Shown: positions 32,091 to 41,779, counted from the stretch's first letter. The stretch: DNA of 64,000 nt from Phytopseudomonas flavescens (GCF_900100535.1 NZ_FNDG01000016.1:62001-126000), one strand, 5' to 3'. Notes: generated from the letters alone by a model not told the origin. Numbers and translations: made by a program.

Positions 32091-34643
32091 ATGCACGCGC
32101 CAGGATTCGTTCGTCCCGAAAAACGCCTGCCTTATGCCCTGTCGCTGCTCTGCCTGGCGTTACCCGGGGCGGCCTGGGCCGCGGAAAAGGACACGGCCCT
32201 CGGTACGGTTTCGGTGATATCCACCGGCAACCGCAGCAATACCCTGACCGTGGCCGACAGCCCCTCGCCGATCGACATCATCAGCGGCGAGCAGATCCGC
32301 AAGACCGGCAAGGCCAGCCTGCGTGAGGCCCTGGGTCGCATCGTGCCGTCGTTCAGCGCGCCCGCCCAGGCCGGTGGCGGCACTTCGTCGTCGGTACGGC
32401 CGGTGTCGATCCGTGGCCTGAGTGGCGATCACCTGCTGGTGCTGGTCAACGGCAAGCGTCGCCACAACACGGCGGTCTACAACAACTTCGCGCGTATCGC
32501 CAGCGGCAGCGTGCCGGTGGATCTCGATCTGGTCCCCACCTCGGCCATCGAGCGCATCGAGCTGCTGCGCGACGGCGCCTCGGCGCAGTACGGCTCGGAC
32601 GCCATCGCCGGGGTACTGAACATCATCCTCAAGAGTCAGGACAATGGCGGCAGCGCCAGCGTGACCAGCGGCCAACAGGAAGACAAACCCGGCGACCTGA
32701 CCCAGACCGGACTCAATGGCGGCTTCGCGCTTGGCGACAACGGCGGCTTCTTCAACAGTTCGCTGGATATTCGCCTGCAGGGCCCCTCCTATGCGGCCGG
32801 CGATGCCCAGGGCGCCTGGTACTACCCGGTGCAAGGCGGTCAGTCGGTGCCGTTCGGCACCCCCGGTGCACAGCCTGACCCACGCGAGGGCTCGGTGGAT
32901 CGGTTGCTGGAAAAGGGGTATGGCCGGTCCAACCGCGACAAGGTCTACAACCTCTCCTACAACGCAGAACTGCCGCTGCGTGACGATCTGACGCTGTACT
33001 CGTTCGCCACCTACAGCGACCGGGAAATCGTCGACACCCGTGGCAGCTTCCGCGCCACCAGCCTGGCGTCGATACCCGAGATCTACCCGGATGGATTTCA
33101 TGCCCAGCGCCTGATCGACGAGCGCGACTTCCAGGTGGCATTTGGCGGCAAGGGCGACCTGGCCGGCTGGGCCTATGACCTGAGCACCACCTACGGCAAG
33201 GACGACGTGCGCCTGGGGGCACAGAACACGCTGAATGCCTCCCTGGGTCCGGCAAGCAAGACCTCGTTCTACCTGGGCGCGCTGGAGTTCGAGCAGTGGA
33301 CCAGCAACCTCGATATCACCCGGCCTTTCGACATCGGCCTGCCGAAACCGCTGCAACTGTCGGCCGGCATCGAGCATCGCTGGGAAAAGTACCTGCAGAC
33401 CGAAGGCGAACCCGACTCGTACCGCGACGGCGGCTATGTCTACCCGGTTGGCCACCCGCGTGCCGGGCAACGACCCAGCGCCGGCCTGCAGTCGTTCACC
33501 GGCACGTCGGTGGCCGATGCCGGCTCGCTGGACCGTGACAGCTACGCCGTCTACCTCGACGCCGGCAGCAACCTGACCGAGCGCTGGTACACCAGCGCCG
33601 CCGTGCGCTTCGAGCACTACGACGACAGTTCCGGCAACACCGCCAGCGGCAAGCTCTCGACCCGTTACGAGCTGGCCCCGGGATTGGCCTTGCGCGGTAC
33701 CTTCAACACCGGTTTTCGCGCGCCCTCGCTGGCTCAGAAGACCTTTTCCGTCACCCAGAACACCGCCGTGCGGCTGCCGGACGGCAGCTATCAGTTGCTG
33801 CTGGCGCGTTACCTGCCGCCTGGCAGCACCGCGGCCCAGGCATTGGGCGGCCAGGATCTGGAACCGGAAAAATCGACCAATTTCAGCGTGGGCATCTCCT
33901 GGGAACCGACGCGCAACGCGCGCATCACGCTCGACGCCTACCGCATCGAGATCAAGGACCGCATCGTCAAGAGCGAGATCATCCGCGACAGCGGCTCTTC
34001 CACGGTGATCCGCGACACCCTCGCCTCGCTCGGCATCAACGACCTGTACTCGGCGCAATACAACATGAACGGCGTCGACACTCGCACCGACGGCGTCGAT
34101 CTGGTCAGCGAACTGAACAGCGATTACGGGCGCTTCGGCCAGGTGCGCTGGTCGGCGCTGTACAGCTACAACCACACGACCCTTCGCGACATCAAGCAGA
34201 ACGGCACGGTCAGCAATCTGCTCGGCAGCGACTACGTGATCTTCGGCCATCAGGCACAGACCGACCTGACCCGCGGAACGCCACGCGACAAACTGGTTTT
34301 CGGCAGCAATTGGCGCATTGGCGACTTCATCACCGATGTGCAACTGACCCGCTACGGCACGTACACCGAAGCGGGCATCAGTGCAGCAGCCGACCGCGAG
34401 TTCGGCGCCCGCTGGATCACCGACCTCGACCTGACCTACCTGGTCAACGACAACCTCTCCGCCTCCATCGGCGCCAACAACCTGTTCGGCATACGCCCGG
34501 ACAAGCAGACCGCCAACCCCAGCGTCACCGGGCTGGGTGCAGCGAACCCCAGCGAGATCAACAACCCGGATGAATACGGCAGCTTCAGCCCCTACGGGCT
34601 AAACGGCGCGTTCTATTACGCGCGCCTTTCCTACGACTGGTAA
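32091..34643 (+). CDS. TonB-dependent outer-membrane receptor (1)
   Basis: An 850-residue receptor. The ATG at 32091 follows AAGGA at good spacing and is preferred to one three codons upstream. The signal peptide ends near AWA at about residue 29, with a TonB-box-like DTALGTVSV after it. The plug domain has PSPIDIISGEQIRKTG, HLLVLVNGKRRHNTAVYNN and LRDGASAQYGSDAIAGV; a 22-strand barrel follows and the protein ends in the aromatic residue pattern YYARLSYDW. Placed between monooxygenase and dioxygenase genes, it probably admits an organosulfur compound too large for porins. Confidence 0.93.
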   Translation: MHAPGFVRPEKRLPYALSLLCLALPGAAWAAEKDTALGTVSVISTGNRSNTLTVADSPSPIDIISGEQIRKTGKASLREALGRIVPSFSAPAQAGGGTSSSVRPVSIRGLSGDHLLVLVNGKRRHNTAVYNNFARIASGSVPVDLDLVPTSAIERIELLRDGASAQYGSDAIAGVLNIILKSQDNGGSASVTSGQQEDKPGDLTQTGLNGGFALGDNGGFFNSSLDIRLQGPSYAAGDAQGAWYYPVQGGQSVPFGTPGAQPDPREGSVDRLLEKGYGRSNRDKVYNLSYNAELPLRDDLTLYSFATYSDREIVDTRGSFRATSLASIPEIYPDGFHAQRLIDERDFQVAFGGKGDLAGWAYDLSTTYGKDDVRLGAQNTLNASLGPASKTSFYLGALEFEQWTSNLDITRPFDIGLPKPLQLSAGIEHRWEKYLQTEGEPDSYRDGGYVYPVGHPRAGQRPSAGLQSFTGTSVADAGSLDRDSYAVYLDAGSNLTERWYTSAAVRFEHYDDSSGNTASGKLSTRYELAPGLALRGTFNTGFRAPSLAQKTFSVTQNTAVRLPDGSYQLLLARYLPPGSTAAQALGGQDLEPEKSTNFSVGISWEPTRNARITLDAYRIEIKDRIVKSEIIRDSGSSTVIRDTLASLGINDLYSAQYNMNGVDTRTDGVDLVSELNSDYGRFGQVRWSALYSYNHTTLRDIKQNGTVSNLLGSDYVIFGHQAQTDLTRGTPRDKLVFGSNWRIGDFITDVQLTRYGTYTEAGISAAADREFGARWITDLDLTYLVNDNLSASIGANNLFGIRPDKQTANPSVTGLGAANPSEINNPDEYGSFSPYGLNGAFYYARLSYDW

Positions 34644-34661
34644 CGACAAGAGGACAGCCCC

Positions 34662-35522
34662 ATGCCCGCAGAGAACGTCGTCGCGCTCACCGAAACGCTC
34701 GTGGTCACGCCACTGGAGCCCACCGTGGGCGCCGAGATAAGCGGCATCGACCTGAGCAAGCCACTCAACGCGCGACAGCGTGACGAAATTCACGGGCTGC
34801 TGCTGCGCCACAAGGTGATTTTCTTCCGCGACCAGCACATCAGCAGCGAACAGCAGATCGCCTTCGCCAGCCAGTTCGGCGAGCTGTACGTGCACCCCAC
34901 CACCCGCCAGGAAGACCGCAACAAACCCCAGGCCCACCTGATTCTCGCCAGCCAGGCCAAGGAGGCTTATGGCGACGCACGCAAGGGTCGCTGGCACACC
35001 GATACCAGCTGGATGCTCAAGCCAACCTGGGGCGCGGTGCTGCGTGCGGTAGCGCTGCCGGAGCTGGGTGGCGACACCGTGTGGGCAGATGCCGGCCTGG
35101 TCTACCGCGGCCTTTCGGATGAACTGAAAGCGCGTATCGACAACCTCTACGTCACCCACAATTTCAAATCGTCGCTGGACAGGGTCGGCTACAGCTACCC
35201 GATCCTCGCCCATCCGCTGGTGCGCACCCATCCGCAAACCGGCGAAGACGCACTGTTCATCAACTTCTCGATGTCGCCACAGGTGATCGGCTGGTCCGTC
35301 GAGGACAGCCGCGCGCTGGTCGCCGAACTGCTCAGGGAAGTCGGCAATCCGGAATATCAGCTGCGCTTCAAATGGACGCCAGGCACCGTGGCGTTCTGGG
35401 ACAACCGCGCGCTGCTGCATTACCCGGTCTACAACTACGGTGACGTCGACCGGGTGATGGAACGGGTGCTGATCACCGACGACGACATCCCCCACCGCGT
35501 GCGCGCGCAGGTGGCCGGTTGA
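34662..35522 (+). CDS. TauD/TfdA family Fe(II)/2-oxoglutarate dioxygenase
   Basis: A 286-residue dioxygenase. The iron ligands are recognisable: His and Asp in RWHTDTSWM near residue 110 and the distal His in FWDNRALLHYPVYNY near residue 250, followed by the 2-oxoglutarate-binding Arg in VMERVLITDD. TauD-family enzymes hydroxylate the carbon next to a sulfonate, sulfate ester or ether and so release sulfite, sulfate or an aldehyde. It starts 18 bases after the TonB receptor gene and overlaps the next monooxygenase gene in TGATG form. Taurine, alkyl sulfate or another sulfonate are all possible substrates. Confidence 0.92.
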   Translation: MPAENVVALTETLVVTPLEPTVGAEISGIDLSKPLNARQRDEIHGLLLRHKVIFFRDQHISSEQQIAFASQFGELYVHPTTRQEDRNKPQAHLILASQAKEAYGDARKGRWHTDTSWMLKPTWGAVLRAVALPELGGDTVWADAGLVYRGLSDELKARIDNLYVTHNFKSSLDRVGYSYPILAHPLVRTHPQTGEDALFINFSMSPQVIGWSVEDSRALVAELLREVGNPEYQLRFKWTPGTVAFWDNRALLHYPVYNYGDVDRVMERVLITDDDIPHRVRAQVAG

Positions 35523-36856
35523 TGGCCCGGCAACTGCACCTGGCGCTGTTCGTCAGCCATGCCGGCAGCCACCTTGCGGGCTGGCGCCTGCCTGAAGCGG
35601 AAGTCGGCAATGCGCTGGACATCCGCTATTACCAGCGCCTGGCCGAACAGGCCGAAGCCGCCAAACTGGACATGCTGTTCGTGGCCGACAAGCTGGCCCT
35701 GGACGATATCCATGGCGGCGCCTTCGATGCCGCCGTGACCTGGCGACCGAGCGGTTCGCCCGAACCCCTGGCGCTGCTCTCGGCGCTCAGCGTGCTGACC
35801 ACGCGCATCGGCCTGGGCGCGACCATCTCCACCAGCTACCACCAGCCTTATCATGTGGCCCGGCAGTTCGCCACCCTGGATCATTTCAGCGCTGGCCGCG
35901 CGGCCTGGAATGCGGTGACCTCGGTGAACGACGGCGAGGCCCGCAACTTCGGTCTGGATGAGCATCTCGGCCACGCCGAGCGCTACACCAAGGCCAGCGA
36001 GTTTCTCGATGTGGTGCGCACTCTCTGGGACACCTGGGAAAACGATGCCCTGCTGGTCGACAAGGCCAGCGGCCGCTATGCCGATGCCAGCAAGCTGCAT
36101 TACGCCAACCACCGGGGCGACTGGTTCAAGGTACGTGGCCCGCTCAATCTGCCGCGCCCGCCCCAGGGGCACCCGGTGCTGATCCAGGCCGGCGTGTCGC
36201 CGGCCTTTCAGTCGCTGGCGGCGCGCAACGCCGAAGTGGTCTTCCCGGTGCAGTCGACGCTGGAAAAGGCCAGAGCGTTCTACCGCGAATTCAAGGAGCA
36301 GGTGGTCGCCGCCGGCCGCCAGCCCGATGACGTCAAGGTGCTGCCCGGCCTCTACCCGATCATCGCCGACAGCGATGAACAGGCCCACGCCCTGGCCGCC
36401 GAGCTGGACGAGCGGATCCTGCCCATCGCCGGCCTGGCATTCATGTCGGCGAGCATGAACTACGACCTGGCCAGGCACGACCCCAAGGCGCCGGTGCCGG
36501 ATATCCGCGCGCACATCCGCGGTAGCAAGGGGCGCTTCGACGTGGTGATCGGCAATGCCATCGAAGCCGGCTGGACGCTCGAACAGCTGGGCCGCTGGTA
36601 CGCATCGAGCCTGGCGTTCGCCAAGTTCATCGGTTCACCGCAGACGGTCGCCGAGCAGATCCAGCAGTGGTTCGAACTGGAGGCTGCGGACGGTTTCGTG
36701 GTGATGCCGCCCTACATGCCAGGCGGCGCCGAGCGCTTTCTCGATCAGGTGGTGCCCGAGCTGCAGCGGCGTGGAATCTTCCGTATCGACTACCAGGGCA
36801 GCACCCTGCGCGAGCACCTCGGATTGCGCACCCCGGTTAATAGATTTAGAAAATAA
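35522..36856 (+). CDS. NtaA/SnaA/DszA-type flavin-dependent monooxygenase (3)
   Basis: A 444-residue luciferase-like monooxygenase. The ATG at 35522 overlapping the dioxygenase stop is taken as the start. The beginning RQLHLALFVSHAGSHLAGWRLPEA differs from copies 1, 2 and 4 and marks a separate subfamily. Other features are LDMLFVADKLALDD, FATLDHFSAGRAAWNAVTSV, GPLNLPRPPQGHPVLIQAG and FIGSPQTVAEQIQQWFELEA. It shares an operon with a TauD-type dioxygenase and a TonB receptor. It requires FMNH2 from a reductase elsewhere. Substrate unknown. Confidence 0.91.
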   Translation: MARQLHLALFVSHAGSHLAGWRLPEAEVGNALDIRYYQRLAEQAEAAKLDMLFVADKLALDDIHGGAFDAAVTWRPSGSPEPLALLSALSVLTTRIGLGATISTSYHQPYHVARQFATLDHFSAGRAAWNAVTSVNDGEARNFGLDEHLGHAERYTKASEFLDVVRTLWDTWENDALLVDKASGRYADASKLHYANHRGDWFKVRGPLNLPRPPQGHPVLIQAGVSPAFQSLAARNAEVVFPVQSTLEKARAFYREFKEQVVAAGRQPDDVKVLPGLYPIIADSDEQAHALAAELDERILPIAGLAFMSASMNYDLARHDPKAPVPDIRAHIRGSKGRFDVVIGNAIEAGWTLEQLGRWYASSLAFAKFIGSPQTVAEQIQQWFELEAADGFVVMPPYMPGGAERFLDQVVPELQRRGIFRIDYQGSTLREHLGLRTPVNRFRK

Positions 36857-36987
36857 CATAAGCATATTTTTATACGTTCTTTGCATGTTCAAAAAGCCTT
36901 TCCTAGTATCCGTCCATTGCCTTGACGTGCATCCAGAGGCCGCGCCAATCAACGCGGCACCCACCGAACAGACAGGAGTTCCGCGCA
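36857..36987 (+). promoter_or_regulatory. AT-rich promoter region of the SsuD-like operon
   Basis: A 131-bp gap with an AT-rich first half holding GCATATTTTTATAC at 36862-36875, one mismatch from the motif at 25062-25075. CAAAAAGCCTTT, also found near 26754, lies at about 36889. This is a candidate sulfur-limitation control region. Confidence 0.5.
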
Positions 36988-38094
36988 ATGAGTCTCGAAT
37001 TTATCGGCCTGATCGGCCCGCAGGAAGGCAGTGAATCGCAAGCGGCCCGTGGCCCCGCCGTCGACATCGAGTTCATCAAGGCATTCGCCCAGGCTCAGGA
37101 GTACGGTGGCTTCGACAAGGCGCTGCTGGCGGTCAACACCAGCGCGGCGGATTCGATGATTCTGGCCAGCTATGTCGCCGCCGTGACCGACAGGCTCGGC
37201 CTGCTGGTCGCGCACCGCCCGGGCTTCCAGGCGCCAACCTTCGCCGCCCGGCAGTTCGCCACCCTCGACCACCTCAGCCGTGGCCGTGCCTCGATCAACG
37301 TGATCACCGGTGGCGACAGCGGTGACCTGCAGCGCGATGGTGACTTCCTCGACAAGGACGCCCGCTATGCGCGCACCGAGGAGTATCTGGATATCTTGCG
37401 CAAGGTCTGGACGAGCACCGAGCCCTTCGATCATCAGGGCGAGCACTACCGTATCGAAGACAATCTGACGCTGGTCAAGCCGGTCCAGAAGCCTCACGTC
37501 CCGGTCTACTTTTCCGGCGCATCCGACGCTGCGGTGGAAGTCGCCGCCAAGCACGCCGACGTGTACATGATGTGGGGCGAGCCACTGGAACAGGTCCGCG
37601 AGCGCATCGCCAAGGTGCGCAAGGCCGCGGCCAAATACGGCCGCGAAAAGCATATCCGCTTCAGCCTGTCGCTACGGCCGATCCTCGGTGCCACCGAAGA
37701 TGAAGCCTGGGCCCGCGCCGAGCGCATCCTGGCCGATGCCCGTGAACTGATTCATCTGCGCCAGGGCAAACGTCGCGACAAGAACTTCGGCACCAGCAAC
37801 TCGGGCTCTTCACGGCTGGTCGAGCTGGCGAGCCAACGCAAGGTGCACGACAAGCGCCTGTGGACCGAGATCGCCGCCCTGAGCGGCGGCGCCGGCAACT
37901 CCACCTCGCTGGTGGGCACACCGGATCAGGTCGCCGATGCCGCACTGGACTACTACAACGCGGGCATCACCACCTTTCTGTTCCGTGGCTTCGAGCAACT
38001 GCGCGATGCGGCGGAATACGGCCAGGATCTGCTGCCACGCATTCGCGCCCTGGTCGAGCAGCAAGGCAGTGCGAAGAAAGTCCAGAACGCCTGA
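36988..38094 (+). CDS. SsuD-like FMNH2-dependent alkanesulfonate monooxygenase
   Basis: A 368-residue luciferase-like enzyme of the SsuD type, close to the usual family length. The start after CAGGAG gives SLEFIGLIGPQEGSE. Further features are FDKALLAVNTSAADSMILAS, FAARQFATLDHLSRGRASIN, ITGGDSGDLQRDGDFLDKDA (active-site loop) and the mobile-loop region KRRDKNFGTSNSGSSRLVEL. SsuD oxidises alkanesulfonates with FMNH2 and O2 to an aldehyde and sulfite. Unlike the canonical operon no ssuE or ssuABC lies directly beside it; a Tat-exported hydroxyacid oxidase gene follows after 15 bases. Confidence 0.92.
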   Translation: MSLEFIGLIGPQEGSESQAARGPAVDIEFIKAFAQAQEYGGFDKALLAVNTSAADSMILASYVAAVTDRLGLLVAHRPGFQAPTFAARQFATLDHLSRGRASINVITGGDSGDLQRDGDFLDKDARYARTEEYLDILRKVWTSTEPFDHQGEHYRIEDNLTLVKPVQKPHVPVYFSGASDAAVEVAAKHADVYMMWGEPLEQVRERIAKVRKAAAKYGREKHIRFSLSLRPILGATEDEAWARAERILADARELIHLRQGKRRDKNFGTSNSGSSRLVELASQRKVHDKRLWTEIAALSGGAGNSTSLVGTPDQVADAALDYYNAGITTFLFRGFEQLRDAAEYGQDLLPRIRALVEQQGSAKKVQNA

Positions 38095-38109
38095 GCAGGA
38101 ATCACCACG

Positions 38110-39306
38110 ATGCCGCCAAGCAGACGCGACACCCTGGGGATGCTCACTGGAGGTGCCGCCCTGTTGGCGGCACAGTCGGCACTGGGCTCCGAGCACTCGC
38201 CACTCAAAGAAAGCCCACGCCGCATGAAAGAATCATCGACTCCCCGGCAAGCGCCGAAAACCTACAACCTTTTGGAACTGGAAGCGCTCGCATCAGAGGT
38301 CATTCCTCGCCCGGCCTTCGATTACATCGCACGGGGCGCCGGTGACGAGCAGACCTTGCGGGAGAACCGCACGGCATTCTCCCGAGCCTTCCTCGACCAG
38401 CGCATCCTGACCGGCAAGACGGTCAAGAGCCTGGAGACGAAAATCCTCGGCAGCCCACTGCGTGCACCTGTCGTAGTGTCCGCGATGGCAGCGCACGGTC
38501 TGGCGCACCCATCGGCAGAATCCGGCACGGCAAAAGGCGCCGCTGCTTATGGAACACTGCTGGGTGTCAGCACCGTCTCGACCCAGAACCTCGAGCAAGT
38601 TGCCTCGGCAAGCAACGGTGACAAGTGGTTCCAGTGCTACCTGACGCGCGACAGCGGCTTCAACCGCGAACTGCTGCAGCGCGCGCACGCTGCGGGTTAC
38701 AAAGCCATCGTCCTGACTGCAGACGTGACGGTCGGCGGTAATCGCGAGCAGGACCGGCGCAATAACCTGCGCATGCCAACCCCCGGCAACTTTCTAGATA
38801 CCAGTAATCGACCTCGTAAGATCGAGTTCGCATTCGACAGCAGTATCGGCCTGGACAGCCTGGATTTCGTGCGCCAGCACAGTGGTGGTCTGCCGTTGAT
38901 CGTCAAGGGCGTGACCACCCCGGCAGATGCCCGCTCGGTTCTGCAACACGGTGTCGATGCCATCCAGGTTTCCAACCACGGTGGCCGCCAGCTGGACGGC
39001 TCCCCGGCAGCGTTCGACTCATTGCAGCGAGTGGCCGCCGAGGTAAAGGGTCGCGTACCGCTCATCTTCGACAGCGGCATCCGGCGCGGCCTCGATGTGT
39101 TCAAGGCCATCGCCGCCGGCGCTGATCTGGTCGCAGTCGGTCGTCCTGTGCTCTACGGCCTGGCCCTCAATGGCTCGCAAGGGGTGCAGTGGGTGCTCGA
39201 ACAGCTCGAGCAGGAACTGCGCATCGTCATGCAACTTTCCGGCGCCGCCACGCTTGCCGACATCCGCACCACGCCATTGCTGCACAAGCCGTTTTACGAC
39301 GCATGA
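38110..39306 (+). CDS. Alpha-hydroxyacid oxidase family FMN enzyme with Tat-like signal
   Basis: A 398-residue FMN-dependent enzyme of the lactate oxidase/glycolate oxidase/mandelate dehydrogenase family. The catalytic motif SNHGGRQLDGSPA near residue 280 carries the active-site His and the substrate Arg, and FDSGIRRGLDVFKAIAAGAD binds the FMN phosphate. Unusually it starts with SRRDTLGMLTGGAALLAAQS, which has the twin-arginine pattern and a hydrophobic core; an internal ATG at residue 39 would remove it. If exported, it would work in the periplasm. It lies in the SsuD-like operon and may oxidise a hydroxyacid product or sulfonated lactate; this is unproven. Confidence 0.88.
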   Translation: MPPSRRDTLGMLTGGAALLAAQSALGSEHSPLKESPRRMKESSTPRQAPKTYNLLELEALASEVIPRPAFDYIARGAGDEQTLRENRTAFSRAFLDQRILTGKTVKSLETKILGSPLRAPVVVSAMAAHGLAHPSAESGTAKGAAAYGTLLGVSTVSTQNLEQVASASNGDKWFQCYLTRDSGFNRELLQRAHAAGYKAIVLTADVTVGGNREQDRRNNLRMPTPGNFLDTSNRPRKIEFAFDSSIGLDSLDFVRQHSGGLPLIVKGVTTPADARSVLQHGVDAIQVSNHGGRQLDGSPAAFDSLQRVAAEVKGRVPLIFDSGIRRGLDVFKAIAAGADLVAVGRPVLYGLALNGSQGVQWVLEQLEQELRIVMQLSGAATLADIRTTPLLHKPFYDA

Positions 39307-39387
39307 AGCGCAGCGCTGAGCGACTGCGCCAGCGCTATGCACCGTGTTAACCCTCACTCGCGACTGGCATGGCCAGGGGATAACAGC

Positions 39388-40746
39388 ATGACTCAACGAC
39401 AACTGCATTTCGGCGCCATTCTCACGGGCGTCGGCACCAGCCAGCAGGAATGGCTGAACCCGGAGATTCCCGGCAACGCCAGCATCGACATCGACTGGTA
39501 CAGGCAGCAGGCACGCGCTGCCGAGGCGGCCAGGTTCGATTTCGTGTTCATCGTCGACAGCCCCTACATCACGCCGGAGTCGGCACCGCATTTTCTCAAT
39601 CGCCTGGAGCCTCTGACTCTGCTCTCCGCCTTGGCCGGCGCCACCGAGCGGATCGGCCTGGTGGCCACCCTGACCACCTCCTACACCGAACCCTTCAACG
39701 TTGCACGCCAGTTCGCCTCGCTGGACCAGATCAGCCATGGCCGCGCCGGCTGGAACGTGGTGACCACCGGCCTGGAGGGTGCGGCAGGCAACTTTGGCCG
39801 CGAGCGGCATATCGACCACGGCGAGCGTTACCGCCGTGCCCACGAGCACGTTGCGGTAGTACAGGGTTTGTGGGACTCATACGAGGACGATGCCTTCCCA
39901 CGCGACAAGGCCAGCAGGCGCTTTCTCGACCCGGCCAAGCAGCACCGCCTGGATCATCAGGGCGAGTTCTTTTCGGTTACCGGCCCCCTGAACATCTCCC
40001 GCTCGCCCCAGGGGCAGCCGGTGATCTTCCAGGCGGGCGTGTCCGAATCCGGCCGCGGCCTGGCTGCCGCCATCGCCGAAGGCATCTTCGCTGGCGTGGA
40101 CAACTTCGAGGATGCCCGCGAGTACTATGCGGACATCAAGCGCCGTACCGCCGAAGCCGGGCGCAACCCCGATCATGTGCTGCTGTTCCCGGGTATCGAG
40201 CCGATCATCGCCGACACCGACGAGCAGGCCCAGGCCATCGAGCGTGAGCGCAAGGGCGAGTTGGACCTGCACAAGGCCCTGGTGCAGTTGGGCCGCCCGT
40301 TCAACTACCACGATTTCAGCCAATACGAGCTGGACGCGCCCTTCCCCGATCTCGGCGACCTGGGCAGCAACGGCTATCGCGGCCACGCCGAACGCATCAA
40401 GCGCGTGGCCCGTGAACAGCACCTGACACTGCGCCAGACCGCGCTGCGCTTCGGCCAGCCCTACTCCAGCTTCGTCGGTTCGCCACTCACGGTGGCCAAC
40501 GAAATAGAGCGCTGGTTCCGCGAAGGTGCCGTGGACGGTTTCAATATCCACGTTGGCGCTCCCAGCGAATTCGCCCGTTTCACCGGCGAAGTACTGCCTA
40601 TCCTGCGTGAGCGTGGTCTGTTCCGTGCCGATTACACCGCGCGCACGCTGCGTGGCCACCTGGGGTTGCCGGTACCTGGCAACCGCCATGCCGACAAGCA
40701 GACCGGCGCCCCGCGATCCGCCCCCGCGCGTGCGTTGCCGGCTTAG
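39388..40746 (+). CDS. NtaA/SnaA/DszA-type flavin-dependent monooxygenase (4)
   Basis: A 452-residue monooxygenase related to copies 1 and 2 (start TQRQLHFGAILTGVG). The ATG at 39388 has AGGGGA upstream. Segments are FDFVFIVDSPYITPES, LEPLTLLSALAGATERIGLV, FASLDQISHGRAGWNVVTTG, FSVTGPLNISRSPQGQPVIF and FVGSPLTVANEIERWFREGA. A C-terminal tail of about 20 residues (RHADKQTGAPRSAPARALPA) is extra. It lies 81 bp after the hydroxyacid oxidase gene and may be in the same transcript. FMNH2 must come from a separate reductase. Substrate unknown. Confidence 0.91.
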   Translation: MTQRQLHFGAILTGVGTSQQEWLNPEIPGNASIDIDWYRQQARAAEAARFDFVFIVDSPYITPESAPHFLNRLEPLTLLSALAGATERIGLVATLTTSYTEPFNVARQFASLDQISHGRAGWNVVTTGLEGAAGNFGRERHIDHGERYRRAHEHVAVVQGLWDSYEDDAFPRDKASRRFLDPAKQHRLDHQGEFFSVTGPLNISRSPQGQPVIFQAGVSESGRGLAAAIAEGIFAGVDNFEDAREYYADIKRRTAEAGRNPDHVLLFPGIEPIIADTDEQAQAIERERKGELDLHKALVQLGRPFNYHDFSQYELDAPFPDLGDLGSNGYRGHAERIKRVAREQHLTLRQTALRFGQPYSSFVGSPLTVANEIERWFREGAVDGFNIHVGAPSEFARFTGEVLPILRERGLFRADYTARTLRGHLGLPVPGNRHADKQTGAPRSAPARALPA

Positions 40747-40814
40747 GGTCAGATTCGGGCGCAAAGGCCTGTCATGCCTCTATACTCGCCAGCCCCTTTG
40801 CGAGAAGAATCCGC

Positions 40815-41726
40815 ATGTTCTACGCGCTCATCGTCGCACTCGTCGTGGTGCCGGTCATCCTCCTGTGGAGGTCGAGGCACTCGGCGCCAACCGAGACCAT
40901 CTCGGCTGCACACGCTCGCCTGGTCGAACTCGACGCGCAGCTCATGGATCCCCATGGCGTGTTCAGTATCAGCGAAACGCTGGCCGAGCTCGACGACCTC
41001 GAGAACCAGCTTCCTGGCGACGCCGCAGCAGACCGCGGGCACCTGCTCTACCTGCGCAGCTTCGTGTTGCACCGCGCCGGACGCCCCTGGGAGTCGCTGC
41101 CCATGGGGCTCGAGGCACTGCGCATCGACGACGCCCGGGCCTTTCTGTCGCCGCAACAGCGCGGGCCATTCGCGCACAGCCTGGCCACCCAGGCCCAGGA
41201 CCTCGGCGAATGGAGCACGGCCATCGACACCTACGGCGCGGCGCTCGTGCTGCTTGACGCCGACCCCGACATGAGCGAGGCCCAGCGCCTGGGGGTGCGC
41301 AAACGGCTGGCCTACTGCCTGCACGAAGCCCAGCGTTACACCGAGGCGCTGGAGATCAACAGCGAGGTACTGGCAGGCGCCGAGCGGCTGGTGGGTAGCC
41401 ACGACGACAGGCTGCTCCCGGTGATCACCAACCTGGCCCAGAACACCCATGCACTCGGACAGTTGCACAGCGCTCGCACCTTTCTCGAGCGCAGGCTGGA
41501 GATCGCGCACCGGCACGATATTGCCGACGAGGTGGACGATAGCCTGTTCCAGCTCGGCGTACTCGCCTTCGAATCGGGCAACGCCGAGGAGGCCGAAGCC
41601 TTCATGACGCGTCGACTCGAGCAGGCGTCGGCGAGCGGCGACGAACAGCGCCTCGCCCAGGCACGGGAAGACTTCGACGCTCTTTATCAGAAGTTGGGTC
41701 GCCAGGCGGCCGGGCCGTCGCGCTGA
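40815..41726 (+). CDS. Tetratricopeptide-repeat protein with N-terminal membrane anchor
   Basis: A 303-residue protein. Residues 2-18 (FYALIVALVVVPVILLW) form a single membrane anchor, and the rest is alpha-helical with TPR-like units, for example GPFAHSLATQAQDLGEWSTA near residue 117 and TNLAQNTHALGQLHSARTFL near 209. No enzymatic motif is seen. Such proteins mediate protein contacts at the membrane. It has no clear functional link to the sulfur genes on either side and may be independent. Partner and role are unknown. Confidence 0.8.
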   Translation: MFYALIVALVVVPVILLWRSRHSAPTETISAAHARLVELDAQLMDPHGVFSISETLAELDDLENQLPGDAAADRGHLLYLRSFVLHRAGRPWESLPMGLEALRIDDARAFLSPQQRGPFAHSLATQAQDLGEWSTAIDTYGAALVLLDADPDMSEAQRLGVRKRLAYCLHEAQRYTEALEINSEVLAGAERLVGSHDDRLLPVITNLAQNTHALGQLHSARTFLERRLEIAHRHDIADEVDDSLFQLGVLAFESGNAEEAEAFMTRRLEQASASGDEQRLAQAREDFDALYQKLGRQAAGPSR

Positions 41727-41730
41727 GCAA

Positions 41731-41779
41731 TGCGCCCACGGCGCAGAAGCCAACCGACGGTTTCGCGCCCGTGGGCGCA
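41731..41779. repeat. 11-bp-arm inverted repeat downstream of the TPR gene
   Basis: TGCGCCCACGG and CCGTGGGCGCA are exact reverse complements separated by 27 bases, starting four bases after the TPR gene stop. There is no T-run, so it is not a classic terminator, but the position suggests transcript-end or stability function. Confidence 0.5.

Noticed and set aside
32160..34343. A 727-codon open frame on the minus strand
   Set aside because: It lies antisense to the first TonB receptor gene and is rich in low-complexity Arg, Gly and Val without family motifs.
36857..36987. A sigma-54 promoter before the SsuD-like gene
   Set aside because: No TGGCAC-N5-TTGC-like sequence was found there or in the other gaps of the sulfur cluster, so control by an SfnR-type activator is not supported.
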